Assembly (NCBI RefSeq): GCF_007744675.1
Contig: NZ_CP036269.1
Location: 6,827,917 to 6,891,916 of the forward strand
Reading direction: 5' to 3'
DNA length: 64,000 nucleotides
From: Gimesia alba
GTDB lineage: Bacteria > Planctomycetota > Planctomycetia > Planctomycetales > Planctomycetaceae
The notes beneath the pieces are model-generated. The model ran no database searches and was not told the DNA's origin. It worked only from the letters and a program-made list of their open reading frames with translations. Numbering within the stretch: position 1 is the first letter of the stretch; the number at the start of each line of letters is the position of its first letter. Positions 9,701 through 17,257 of this stretch are shown here, one piece after another. The position numbers and the translations under genes were made by a program.

Positions 9701-9979
9701 GACCGTTCATTTATCAGCGGTACCGACCAACACAAGCGGAACTCGCACATTGTACACACCACTATTGACCTGGCCCACAATCTGGGGATGACCGTCGTTG
9801 CTGAAGGCGTGGAAACAAAAGACCAAATGGCACGACTCATAGCTCTTGGGTGTGATTTTATGCAGGGTTACTTTATTGCGAAGCCTCTGCCACCTGACGA
9901 CGTACACACATTATTGCTTAACGAATCACAAATTGATCAACATGAATTGATGGCTACTGCAACTCTGTCGAATCTTTGA
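6788..9979 (+). CDS. GAF-PAS-PAS-GAF-GGDEF-EAL cyclic-di-GMP signalling protein
   Basis: About 1,063 residues, no membrane segment. Domains in order: GAF (about 30-190), PAS ending DVTERKRAEE (about 205-320), PAS ending DITDRKRAE (about 330-440), GAF (about 455-610), GGDEF (about 620-780) and EAL (about 800-1040). The cyclase site is intact (GGDEF) with an RxxD site (RETD) five residues earlier. The phosphodiesterase site is also intact: EALLRW, NVNFS, the EIT box, DDFGTG, KVDRSF and AEGVE. It could therefore both make and break c-di-GMP, with direction set by the four sensor domains; which activity wins is not visible. Start: ATG 6788 has GAGAG five bases upstream; a GTG at 6776 in frame is the alternative. 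Confidence 0.92.
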   Translation: MKKRNDDRTADRRQPPTIAEIDLLDTIRLIQSQFTSDEPPLMFYDKMLSHLIKTSQSSYGFIGDILYTDAGDPYFKMRAVTNIAWNQKSLEYFVEHSPNGLDFFNLKNLFGAVLTTGKYVLTNDTANDVRSGGLPLGHPLIESFLGMPLFHDGKLIGMVGMANRRGGYDESLAKNLEPLFTTFSTIIAAYWNARKYKESEKKYRGLLECAPDALVICNQDGKIILTNTQATSIFGYSQEELIGEPVEVLIPEDIRAIHKKKHVGYFSNPKVCPMGKSADLYGLRKDGSQFPIEVSLGPLRTDSGVLVTASIRDVTERKRAEEEIILFRTALDCSADAVFLIDRNKMRFIDMNATACASVGYSREELLTMGPGDIKTNITCDELALRFDKVISSQQEKKGVIETVHRRKDGSDFPVEILFQALDSSTDKPILIATARDITDRKRAERLKDGQNEIIHQIYSGNSLLSVLTLLCQIVEEQVSEIRCSVMLIEEDTGRLQVCAAPNLSEKLQRALNNLEVKPCAGTNFTSTDVRETVVMNDLTSDPLWGDFHNLALADGLRAYWSQPIIESEGKVLGAFCMLCEEPRGPLTDEATLLESSAQMAGVAIERKQLEQKLRHDALHDPLTDLPNRALFVKQLELAIQRYKRNNDYSIAVLFLDLDRFKTINDSLGHLTGDNLLVQTAQRLQKAIRETDIVARLGGDEFAVLAENFTDVNDVILIAERIHEALQQPFNLEGEEVFTSTSIGIAVSTAEHHSADDILRDADTAMYRAKSQGNSRFELFTSEMTTNSKITLTLENQLRQALNRQEFRVFYQPIISLTTMTIVGFEALLRWEHPERGIIPPSEFLDVAEKCGLMIPVGWWVMQTACGQLREWQNQFPTATALTLNVNFSPRQIIQPNVIEKTLRIIDETGIKADNLYLEITEHAAIENTALTLAVLTKLHEQGVRLVIDDFGTGYSSLSHLQLFPFSSLKVDRSFISGTDQHKRNSHIVHTTIDLAHNLGMTVVAEGVETKDQMARLIALGCDFMQGYFIAKPLPPDDVHTLLLNESQIDQHELMATATLSNL

Positions 9980-10202
9980 TGCTCTTGGAATGTCTGGAAT
10001 TCTCGATGAAGTACTTGAAGGCCAAATACGGCGTGGCTCATTAATCTGATGGTGATCCCGAATGTCACGTTTTCTTTATTAATTCACAAACCATCTCGCC
10101 GAGCCTTCTAACTGAACTTCGTTTGCGCAAATGCCTTTGACATGAATTCTCTCTGCTAGGGCAGAGTCAATCTTACAATTCGGCACCAGAAAGAAATTAA
10201 TT
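9980..10202. other. Intergenic region
   Basis: Short spacer between the GGDEF-EAL gene and the PilZ gene. No terminator seen. Confidence 0.4.
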
Positions 10203-10949
10203 ATGTTCGGAACTGATGCATACAATTCGGAACGAATATCATTAACAACTCTAATCGGCTGGTTCAGCCTGTGTCTATTAGCGGCAGGTTGGGGGCCGCA
10301 ACTAGATTCAACTCTCACGCAGCTTTGGACGAACGTCGGTCTGTTCGGCTTAGTTTCGGCAGTCGGGTTGGGAGTTGGGCAGCAGGCGAGAGAAGTAAAT
10401 CGCCAACGAAAGCAACGAATAATCACGGACCGGCACATCGAACGCTACCTGAATAGGTTCGCAGCTGAAAACGGAGCGATAAAGGACCTCATCAATACAG
10501 CGCTACGTAGAATTGCCGAAGACGGAGAGGGCCATCGCAATAGAGAGAGAAAAGGAGTCGAACAACGCGACGAAACGCGACTGCCGTTTTATCACCCGGT
10601 CCAAGTGCAGCCTCTAGATGACAGTGGGAGTCTATCAACCGAAAACGGACAAACTACGTTCACTGCCTACATACGGGACATCTCTTCAGGCGGCGTAGGG
10701 TTGATCCACGACCAACCGATCCCGTCGGGGCTTGTGATGTTAATGTTCAATCTGCAGAATGCTGAAACAGTTTCGATATTTGCCAAATTGTTATGGCAGC
10801 ACCATCAGCCGGATGGAAAGCTTTCGAGTGGAGGCAAATTAATTAAAGTGAGAACTCCCGTAAATCTCCGAGAACCGGTGATGGAGGGAGCTGGATATCA
10901 AGAATTCATTTTGCACGAGGAGACGCACCATGACGACAATATTGCCTGA
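10203..10949 (+). CDS. Membrane-anchored PilZ domain protein (c-di-GMP receptor)
   Basis: 248 residues. Two hydrophobic segments (about 17-32 and 41-60) suggest a hairpin anchor; a basic helical linker follows. The C-terminal 115 residues form a PilZ domain with both ligand motifs: RDETR (RxxxR) near residue 124 and DISSGG (DxSxxG) about 35 residues later. It is expected to bind c-di-GMP at the membrane and pass the signal on; the partner is unknown. It follows the GGDEF-EAL gene by 220 bp in the same direction, so a functional pair is likely. Its N terminus is shared with the gene fragment at 1-178. Confidence 0.85.
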   Translation: MFGTDAYNSERISLTTLIGWFSLCLLAAGWGPQLDSTLTQLWTNVGLFGLVSAVGLGVGQQAREVNRQRKQRIITDRHIERYLNRFAAENGAIKDLINTALRRIAEDGEGHRNRERKGVEQRDETRLPFYHPVQVQPLDDSGSLSTENGQTTFTAYIRDISSGGVGLIHDQPIPSGLVMLMFNLQNAETVSIFAKLLWQHHQPDGKLSSGGKLIKVRTPVNLREPVMEGAGYQEFILHEETHHDDNIA

Positions 10950-11295
10950 GAAAAATAATCTCTAACCCTAATCTAGAATGCGCGTTGCATTCATTACGCC
11001 ATTGAACGAATTAAGCCTACGAGGTGAAGACGGGGCCCTACTCATGTGCGGGAGATCACAGCTGAGGAATTCTAATCCTCGAATTGTCCAAATTTGATGA
11101 TGGGTATCCAATCGAATCGGGCTAGAAGCTCTCCGATTGAGAAGGTGATTCTTGGGAAACTCGCCCTCTCTTGTTTTGTCTATCACAAACGCGTATCCCG
11201 CAGCTACAACTTGCTCGGAAGACGACTATGTCAGAAAACGTTGTTTTAATTTTACAGGGCCGTAAATGACGAGTTACACAAACAAAACTCACTGA
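10950..11295. other. Intergenic region, no gene seen
   Basis: No credible ORF, RNA or terminator. It marks the passage from the signalling block to the mobile island. Confidence 0.35.
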
Positions 11296-11535
11296 ATTCC
11301 TCATGCAGTTTGCTTTGAATTCGTTTTCAGTAAATCGAATTCTGTCTCGTCAGACCGAAATGAAGTGCCAACAAAAGAGCGGCGAGGCTGGGTAATTAAC
11401 CCACAGCCAATGGAATATCAGATCGAAACAGACAGTGAATGGTTCAGACCGACCAACCGGGATCTCGCCAGGCTGGCTGAGCAGTACAGCAATACTGCCA
11501 TCGGCCGAGCCTGCGTGATAACTCACTCACATTAG
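11296..11535 (+). pseudogene. Gene remnant with a helix-turn-helix-like tail
   Basis: An open frame without a clear start runs from 11296 to TAG 11533-11535; an internal ATG lies at 11410. The last 35 residues (RPTNRDLARLAEQYSNTAIG followed by RAC) read like the first two helices of a DNA-binding helix-turn-helix, but the frame ends abruptly at the copy of a 21-bp repeat that starts at 11535. This suggests the 3' end of a gene replaced at a recombination junction. No family assigned. Confidence 0.35.
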
Positions 11536-11555
11536 TGGGGGGATAAGTGGGGGGA
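11535..11555 (+). repeat. 21-bp direct repeat, copy 1
   Basis: G-rich 21-mer (two TGGGGGG-type blocks around ATAAG) identical to 11786-11806. The two copies bracket a hairpin and a tRNA-3'-like sequence. Confidence 0.8.
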
Positions 11556-11561
11556 ATGCGA

Positions 11562-11590
11562 AAGGCCTTCGTCGGGGTGACGAAGGCCTT
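11562..11590. terminator. Strong 12-bp perfect hairpin
   Basis: AAGGCCTTCGTC at 11562-11573 pairs perfectly with GACGAAGGCCTT at 11579-11590 around a GGGGT loop. It has no T-run on the plus side and only a short AT-rich stretch, so it may be a terminator-like stem or a recombination or regulatory hairpin. Between the two 21-bp repeats. Confidence 0.45.
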
Positions 11591-11627
11591 GGGTGTGTAA
11601 GTAGTTTTCTCAGCGTGAGATATGAAG

Positions 11628-11671
11628 TACACCCCGCAGGGTTCGAACCTGCAACCTTCGGTTTCGTAATC
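11628..11671 (-). other. tRNA 3'-half-like sequence, candidate attachment site
   Basis: On the minus strand this reads as the 3' part of a tRNA: anticodon-loop-like TTACGAA, a 3' anticodon-stem strand, AGGTT variable loop, T-arm GCAGG-TTCGAAC-CCTGC, and a seven-base 3' acceptor strand with discriminator A. Upstream of the loop the pairing partners are absent, so it is not a whole tRNA. Integrative elements that insert into tRNA genes leave just such 3' halves at their far end, so an att core is the best reading. Chance resemblance of the T-arm is the alternative. Confidence 0.45.
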
Positions 11672-11707
11672 GCTTAGGGCTAAAATCACGCTTTGATGAC
11701 GCTTCAC

Positions 11708-11732
11708 AAAACCCCTATTTTCGTAGGGTTTT
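11708..11732. terminator. Hairpin with one bulge and terminal T-run
   Basis: AAAACCCCTA (11708-11717) pairs with TAGGGTTTT (11724-11732) around TTTTCG, with one bulged C. A and T runs on both arms would allow termination in either direction. Its gene is not evident; it may belong to the lost element. Confidence 0.4.
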
Positions 11733-11785
11733 AGCTTTCACCATTTTTTGACAATGCTTTGATTTTGGTGCGATTTTTTGCATTT

Positions 11786-11806
11786 GTGGGGGGATAAGTG
11801 GGGGGA
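11786..11806 (+). repeat. 21-bp direct repeat, copy 2
   Basis: Identical to 11535-11555, 251 bp downstream. Confidence 0.8.
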
Positions 11807-12082
11807 CTTGAAATGGTCATTTTGAGAATATGAATCGAATATGTTTATAGTCCTTCTTCTACTAGACTTTCTCTCGTCCCCCTGCTCCAAAACAACTCAA
11901 TCTGGACGAATCATATTGATCCAAAACATTTTTCTTTTGTTGCTTCTCATTAGAACTTACAATTCTAGCAATTGATTTAATCTTCTACAGATTAAAATCC
12001 CAGTTAGAAAGGAAGGTCAAGCTACTGCGATAAACTTACTTCACTTTCCAAGTTGCGGTTTTACTGAATAAGGAAAAGCCAG

Positions 12083-12544
12083 GTGAAAGAATTTATCTTT
12101 CCGATAGAAAATGACTGGATGTATGCAAGACATTCTGTGATTTTACCAGACCAGCCAACCGTTTTATGCATTCATGGCTTAGGTGATTCAGGTCTTTCAT
12201 TCCAAGAATTAGCAACTCAACTTTGCTTGCATGGCATGAATGTAGTTATACCAGATCTCCTTGGTTACGGACGAAGTTCGGCTGCCAAAGATTATAGTTT
12301 TGATGCTCATATTGCTCGTCTCTGGAATTTAGTAGATCACCTTGGTTTGCCACAGATCGTATTGGTAGGCCATTCAATGGGAGGTGACATAGCAACTCGC
12401 ATGTGTAAAGAGCTAACAGAAAGAGTTACCAATTTCATAAACATTGAGGGAAACTTAACCGAGTTTGGAGATTGGCGTGTAAAGCGGACCCACTTTGGCG
12501 CGGAAATGGGACCCATCTGGGGTTGGGTTAACCACGTGGGGTAA
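12083..12544 (+). pseudogene. Alpha/beta hydrolase truncated by IS21 insertion
   Basis: The first 128 residues are an alpha/beta hydrolase fold: oxyanion segment CIHGLGDSG, and nucleophile elbow GHSMGG with the catalytic serine. At 12466 the coding sequence enters the terminal repeat of the IS21 element and the remaining 26 codons to the stop at 12544 are IS sequence. Family members are usually 250-300 residues, so the catalytic Asp and His are missing. The lost 3' part is not found after the right end of the IS at 15027, so the insertion was accompanied or followed by a deletion. Confidence 0.85.
12466..12498. repeat. IS21 terminal inverted repeat, left
   Basis: 33 bp, perfect inverted match to 14994-15026. 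It begins TGGAGATTGGCGTGTAAAG. Confidence 0.9.
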
Positions 12545-12578
12545 CGTGGTGGTTAGTATGCCAAAATGTGGAAGCGAC

Positions 12579-13370
12579 TCAGGCTTTTTTGCGAGGTGGC
12601 TTCTTTTGTTTCATCGACTCTTTGAACCGGTAGCTTTCACCATTCATCTCAAATATTTCACAATGGTGCGTTAATCGATCCAAAAGTGCTGCCGTCATCC
12701 GTTCGCCCTGGAAGATTTGGCCCCAGTCGCTGAAGGCGAGATTGCTGGTAATCAGCAGACTTCGTCTTTCATAACGATCAGCAAACACCTGGAACAATAG
12801 TTCCGCACCAGCACGGCTGAAAGACAGATAACCCAACTCATCGACGATCAGCAGGTCAAGCTTGTCGAGCCTGTTCAGCAGACGCTCCAGATTGTATTGC
12901 TGTTGCGCGGTTTCCAGTTGATTGACGAGTGCTGCAGCGGTGAAGAATTTCGTTCGGATTCCCTCACGGCAGGCGGCCAGGCCGAGTGCAATCGCCAGGT
13001 GGGTTTTGCCCGTTCCCGGCTGACCAAGCAGGCAGAGATTGGTATGCTGCCGGACCCATTCACCCCGGGCCAACTCCAACACCTTCTGTTTGTTGACTGA
13101 TTTTATGGCCGCGAAGTCGTAATCTTCCAGTCCTTTTTCAACCGGGAACTGTGCCTGTTTGATTCGGCTGGTCAGCGCATTCGTGGAGCGGGCCGCCACT
13201 TCCAGTTCAGTCAACTGCAGCAGATATTGTTCGAATGTCTGATTTGAGCTGGCCGCTTCCTGGGCCAACTTCTCAAACTCCGCATTCATGGCCGGTAACC
13301 TTAACTGCTTGAGATTGCTCTGCAGCAGTAGATTCGGATCGCTTTTCTTCTGTATTGTTTGTGGGGGCAC
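12579..13370 (-). CDS. istB: IS21 transposition helper ATPase IstB
   Basis: 263 residues, AAA+ ATPase of the DnaC/IstB type that binds target DNA and activates IstA. Walker A is GQPGTGKTH, Walker B is LLIVDELGYL, and the sensor-1 region is LLITSNLAFSDW; the N-terminal helical domain LKQLRLPAMNAEFEKLAQEA is typical. Start: GTG 13370 has AAGGAG at 13377-13382 with six bases between, better than the longer frame from 13409; it overlaps the 3' end of istA by about 98 bp in another frame, a usual istA-istB coupling. Intact. Confidence 0.92.
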   Translation of the reverse strand: MPPQTIQKKSDPNLLLQSNLKQLRLPAMNAEFEKLAQEAASSNQTFEQYLLQLTELEVAARSTNALTSRIKQAQFPVEKGLEDYDFAAIKSVNKQKVLELARGEWVRQHTNLCLLGQPGTGKTHLAIALGLAACREGIRTKFFTAAALVNQLETAQQQYNLERLLNRLDKLDLLIVDELGYLSFSRAGAELLFQVFADRYERRSLLITSNLAFSDWGQIFQGERMTAALLDRLTHHCEIFEMNGESYRFKESMKQKKPPRKKA

Positions 13371-14910
13371 GATGATCTCCTTGTGTTGACGTAGAAAGAA
13401 ACAAATCAAAATGGTTCAGGCTCGGACAGGGAACCTGTACCGACAAGACCTCCGGACGACTCAATTCTTCTTTGCTCAGAGTCGCCGGAGAGAACTCAGA
13501 CTGATTACGGGCATACGCGGTACAGCGTTCGACCCGGCGAATGATCCGGTCGGCATCCGCCCCCTCGGGTCCACGCAACTGTTCGATGGTTTTCTGGACG
13601 CGCTGGACCGGATGTGCCGACAACAGTTGTAGCACTCGTACATATTGTTTTGCTCCCGCCCGTAAGCCATGCCGGTTCTCCAGCCGTTCACGAAGTTCGT
13701 CGAACACCGGCGGTAGCTTCCACTGACGGTAGACGTTGGAGTGATCTAACGCAGCCGGTCGCCGCCCCAAAGCTGCGAGGTAATGCAACGGGTTAAGAAT
13801 CTGACACCCTTTCTCATAGCCTCTCTGATGGGTCGCCACCACAGTTCCCTTAAAGACAATTTCCACACGGTCAACGTAACCTTTGACGCTCACCGTCTGA
13901 AACGCACACTGTCGCGGCACGCTATAATCCACGTTCTCAAACCGGGCGAACTGATACTTGTTGACCTTTACTTCCCGGCGGATGCACGGATCAAAGCGGT
14001 GTCTGGGCAACCCGGCGGCGTTTTGTTTGTCCTGTTCGAATCGTGTGCCGATGGTTTCTGTCTTACCACTGCTGAGGCGCTGCTGTTCCTGGAGGCAGCA
14101 TTGCCGAAGATAGATGTTGAGTTCCTCGAAATCTTCCATCTTGGGAACCGGAGTCGACCACTTCCGCTGCAATGTCTTCACGCGATTCTCAACGACCGGT
14201 TTTTCGTTCCCGCTGGCCGGCAGGCAGAACAGTGGTTCAAAGGCATAATGACTTGCCAGGGCCGCATAACACTGGTTGATCTTGCGACTCCGCCCGCTGA
14301 GCACCGCGTCGGCCACCGTTTTCGGGTTGTCCCACCAGACTTCTTTGGGAACACGATCAAAATACTCGAACGCCTGCACCATGCCTTCCAGAATCGCTTC
14401 GGTGCGTTCTGTCGGCAGAGCGATCACAAAGGGGGCGTTGGAATACGACCAGACCAGAATCAACACTGAAACCTGTCGTCGCCCGTCAGGAAAATCGACA
14501 TAAATCTTGCCGAAGTCGGCTTCCAGCCGCTGGCCCGGTTGGTGATCAAGCGGAATGAATGTTTCCCGTTTATTGGTTCGGTGCTTCCGCACGAATCGAC
14601 AAACTGCATCGTAACCGCCGAGGTAGCCGTGCTCGTCCCGCAGTCGCTCAAAGATCCGTTGTGCCGTGTGCCGCTGCTTGGGTGGTTGCGATTCATCATC
14701 GGCGAGAATCTGTCGGATGGTCTCATGAAAGGGGCCCAGTCGGGGGGCTGCCTGAGTCTGGCGCTGCGAATATTGTTGCGGTTGCCCTTCACCGTGTAAT
14801 ACTTCGCGGATCTTTCGCCGTGAATGATGAAATGTCCGAGCGATTTCCCGGATGCTCAACCCGTCGCGATGAGCACGCCGTATACGTCCGTAATCGTCCA
14901 CCGTAAGCAT
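13273..14910 (-). CDS. istA: IS21 transposase IstA
   Basis: 545 residues, DDE transposase. An N-terminal helix-turn-helix (GLSIREIARTFHHSRRKIRE, about 17-36) is followed by the rve catalytic core with Asp in EADFGK, Asp in VWWDNPKT and Glu in KPVVENRVK; a Mu-C-like C-terminal domain follows. ATG 14910 has GAAGG directly before it. The stop lies inside istB. All three catalytic residues are present, so the element may still be active. Confidence 0.93.
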   Translation of the reverse strand: MLTVDDYGRIRRAHRDGLSIREIARTFHHSRRKIREVLHGEGQPQQYSQRQTQAAPRLGPFHETIRQILADDESQPPKQRHTAQRIFERLRDEHGYLGGYDAVCRFVRKHRTNKRETFIPLDHQPGQRLEADFGKIYVDFPDGRRQVSVLILVWSYSNAPFVIALPTERTEAILEGMVQAFEYFDRVPKEVWWDNPKTVADAVLSGRSRKINQCYAALASHYAFEPLFCLPASGNEKPVVENRVKTLQRKWSTPVPKMEDFEELNIYLRQCCLQEQQRLSSGKTETIGTRFEQDKQNAAGLPRHRFDPCIRREVKVNKYQFARFENVDYSVPRQCAFQTVSVKGYVDRVEIVFKGTVVATHQRGYEKGCQILNPLHYLAALGRRPAALDHSNVYRQWKLPPVFDELRERLENRHGLRAGAKQYVRVLQLLSAHPVQRVQKTIEQLRGPEGADADRIIRRVERCTAYARNQSEFSPATLSKEELSRPEVLSVQVPCPSLNHFDLFLSTSTQGDHRAPTNNTEEKRSESTAAEQSQAVKVTGHECGV

Positions 14911-14993
14911 CCTTCACCCCGAAACTGAAGCTCAAAAGCCTCCAGTATCAGGAACTTGCTACGATGGGTCCATTTTACGCGCCAATTGCTTCC

Positions 14994-15026
14994 CCAAAGT
15001 GGGTCCGCTTTACACGCCAATCTCCA
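14994..15026. repeat. IS21 terminal inverted repeat, right
   Basis: 33 bp, perfect inverted match to 12466-12498, ending CA. Confidence 0.9.
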
Positions 15027-15853
15027 TGCCTGTACTTCAGTAAAATGAGAAGTGCATCTTTTTACGATTTCTTTGGCAACCAGACCATGAGCCTAAGATG
15101 TGGGAGTTGATGTGACCTGCACTCAGGGAGGGCCTGTCACTGAGCACCATATCGTATGATCGTAGACTGTTTTGGTTCGACACACCGACGTGACCTCACC
15201 GTTCCGCGAAAGCATCCGGAAAACAGTGACGACTCCGAATGATCCATGACCGGCTTGGAATGGGCCGAAGAGGTTGCGATCATCCTCTGAAAGGGGGATT
15301 TCGTCAACGAAAGTCGTTGTTCAGCAAACAATCCGTTAAACCACCCTTTTAACGTTTTCCGGTGCGGCTCGGAATGTTCCGAGAAACGGTGTTCTGAAGT
15401 AACCCGGACTGGAAGTATGCCGACAGTTTCAACTGGTCGTTTTGGTGTCGAATCAAACGAAGGTTTCTTTACAATCAACACGTCTCGTCAACTTGAGATT
15501 GTCGATGCTCGTTGCTGAGGGAAGCAATGAATTGAATCCGCGATTCGCCAACTGGGCTTCAGCTACAACCATCCACAATTGACATGGCCTCAAAAGGACA
15601 TGGAACTTATTGACACCAGTTGAAGTACTCAAGTTAGAAATTATGCCAATCACCATCCACAGACACTGTGTGATTGTGCCTCTATGATGAATTCGCACGG
15701 TATGGTGTGTTGATGTTAAGAACAAATGAATGTACACTGGCACTTAATGATTAAAATGGCGCTAGTCATTTACGAGATGGAGAGCGACTGTTTCCTCGCT
15801 GCCGCTCTCCACTAGGCCAAGTCGTTGGCAATCTTCCCCACGATTGCGTCCGC
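15027..15853. other. Non-coding stretch after the IS21 element
   Basis: No convincing gene. A 114-codon minus-strand frame at 15137-15481 lacks a ribosome-binding site and any family likeness. A GGAGAGCG/CGCTCTCC stem with a 16-base loop lies at 15779-15810, downstream of the small minus-strand ORF, but has no T-run. This is probably debris of the interrupted locus. Confidence 0.4.
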
Positions 15854-15964
15854 TTACGTCAATGGATCATTCTTGTAAGCGACGTAGACCCTGATCACCG
15901 GGTATGTAAGCATGAACACAAGGGTGGACACTAACAGCAAGTCAACCAAAACGTCAATCAACAT
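15854..15964 (-). CDS. Putative 36-residue single-pass membrane protein
   Basis: An ATG at 15964 opens a 36-codon frame to TAA at 15856-15854. GGGGAG lies seven bases before the ATG, a good Shine-Dalgarno. Residues 3-20 are almost all hydrophobic (Leu, Val, Phe, Met) followed by a proline and a short polar tail with Arg and Lys, i.e. one membrane helix with a cytoplasmic end. Size and layout match small membrane proteins, including type I toxins, but no family is recognised. It is divergent from the gene at 16089. Confidence 0.4.
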   Translation of the reverse strand: MLIDVLVDLLLVSTLVFMLTYPVIRVYVAYKNDPLT

Positions 15965-15995
15965 CGGACTTCTCCCCACTAGAGAAAATAAATGT

Positions 15996-16012
15996 GAACC
16001 ATTGAATGGTTC
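15996..16012. promoter_or_regulatory. 17-bp palindrome in the divergent upstream region
   Basis: GAACCATTGAATGGTTC is an inverted repeat with only the central base unpaired. It lies 32 bp before the small ORF start and about 75 bp before the gene at 16089, where an operator for the divergent pair could sit. A second stem, CACCCA/TGGGTG, lies at 16057-16075. Binding protein unknown. Confidence 0.35.
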
Positions 16013-16088
16013 GCTGCGGAGAGGTTCTTATCAAAGCGGTCAAAGTTAAGGATTCTCACCCATGTGAGGTGGGTGTGATTAATCCTTG

Positions 16089-17141
16089 ATGGATTTCGGA
16101 ATTATCGAGATTTCAGAGAAATCCTTAGATTTCAGCAGGAAAGTAATGTGTGATTCAGAGAATAAATTCCAATTTTTTGGTCAGATTTTTCGAAAATCTA
16201 ACAAGTCACGTATAGAAGCGACTGATTGGAATTACGTCGTTGATGGCAAGTCAACAAAAGGCGACAACAAACGGCGAAAATCTGTCCACCTTTCGAGGAT
16301 CTTGGTGATCCTCTTACAGTGGAAGTGCGTTGAAAACAAGGCACCCGCTGCACTACAGAAGATTGCCAAAAACCTCAACGATGGACTGAAAGGGGACGTC
16401 GAACCAAAGTGGCTTAAGTCTATTTTTGGGAGCTTGGATCGATTCAGACGCCTCATTCCCGAGTCGTGCGAGTCGACGATTGGAGAAGTATTCCAGAGCG
16501 ACAAAATCGATATCAAGATTATTGATGAGAACGCCAACAAACTGTCGGAAGCAGAGTGCTTGAAAGAACTCTGGCGAATGTTGTCCAAATCAGTTAATGA
16601 CCTGACACCGGATACGCGCGATTACTGTACGTGGATTGCCAGTGCGATCCTGCGACTTACTGACCTTGACGAGGACTCACAGGTTGTGGCAGGAAAATCA
16701 GCGTGGCTCTTCAGTATGAAAGAGTTGGAAAATGTTCTTAAGTCAGATATCCTGTCCCTAAAGAGAGTTGCAAGTACGTTATCGGACGAAATCAAAACGT
16801 CGAAAGAGACAGGAATCAAGACAGCAACCGTCTATGATTGGAATCTTAAGACCGAACTAATCATTGACTTAACAAAAGAAAACTATCACGATCACACCAA
16901 ACATCTCGATTTTGAGCTCGACGCTGTGACAATGTCCCTCGAACGAGTTTTGAAGGAGACAGTGTCGATTTACAATAAGCACAAGGAGGACGGAGCGACC
17001 ACGATAGAGGTTCAAGACCTCAATGAGGCAGCGCATCTGCTTTACGATGCCGAGCGAAAATTAAACCTTGCTGTGAAGGACTTATCGACATGTGTTGAAA
17101 AATGCCGGTTGGACTTGATTGGGCTGTTGGGGCGTCGATGA
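16089..17141 (+). CDS. Unrecognised protein, first of an accessory three-gene cluster
   Basis: 350 residues, family not recognised. It is hydrophilic, mostly helical by composition, without signal peptide, membrane segment, cysteine pairs or nucleotide-binding motif. A Lys/Arg-rich stretch around residues 55-70 and long charged helices at 200-345 suggest a cytoplasmic scaffold or nucleic-acid-binding protein, but this is inference. Start is uncertain: ATG 16089 has only a distant GAGGTGGG, whereas the in-frame ATG 16146 has AGGA five bases upstream and would give 331 residues. Base composition is lower in GC than the core operons, in keeping with an island between two IS elements. Confidence 0.6.
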   Translation: MDFGIIEISEKSLDFSRKVMCDSENKFQFFGQIFRKSNKSRIEATDWNYVVDGKSTKGDNKRRKSVHLSRILVILLQWKCVENKAPAALQKIAKNLNDGLKGDVEPKWLKSIFGSLDRFRRLIPESCESTIGEVFQSDKIDIKIIDENANKLSEAECLKELWRMLSKSVNDLTPDTRDYCTWIASAILRLTDLDEDSQVVAGKSAWLFSMKELENVLKSDILSLKRVASTLSDEIKTSKETGIKTATVYDWNLKTELIIDLTKENYHDHTKHLDFELDAVTMSLERVLKETVSIYNKHKEDGATTIEVQDLNEAAHLLYDAERKLNLAVKDLSTCVEKCRLDLIGLLGRR

Positions 17142-17257
17142 CGCGTGATGTGATTTTTTAGAAAAGTGCCAAATTTGGGGCGTCTCCCGATTGCAATCAT
17201 AGAGCCAACGAAATACGATTTTGCTATCATGATGATGACTAACGTATACTGGATGAG

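Larger units (their letters stand above)
12466..15026 (-). mobile_element. Intact IS21-family insertion sequence
   Basis: 2,561 bp bounded by a perfect 33-bp inverted repeat with TG...CA ends (12466-12498 and 14994-15026). Inside the right repeat lies a second, diverged copy of the same motif (GGCGCGTAAAATGGACCCAT), as expected of the multiple transposase-binding sites of IS21 ends. It carries istA and istB, both intact, on the minus strand. No direct repeat of the target is visible at the junctions, which fits a deletion next to one end. Confidence 0.92.

Noticed and set aside
10079-10438. 119-codon minus-strand ORF over the PilZ gene
   Set aside because: Opposite-strand shadow of the PilZ gene; its likeness to 69-281 only reflects the homology of the two PilZ genes.
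13783-14469. 228-codon plus-strand ORF inside istA
   Set aside because: Shadow of the transposase gene, no start signal and no family likeness.
15137-15481. 114-codon minus-strand ORF after IS21
   Set aside because: No ribosome-binding site, odd composition, no recognisable domain; left as non-coding, though a repeat-derived origin cannot be excluded.
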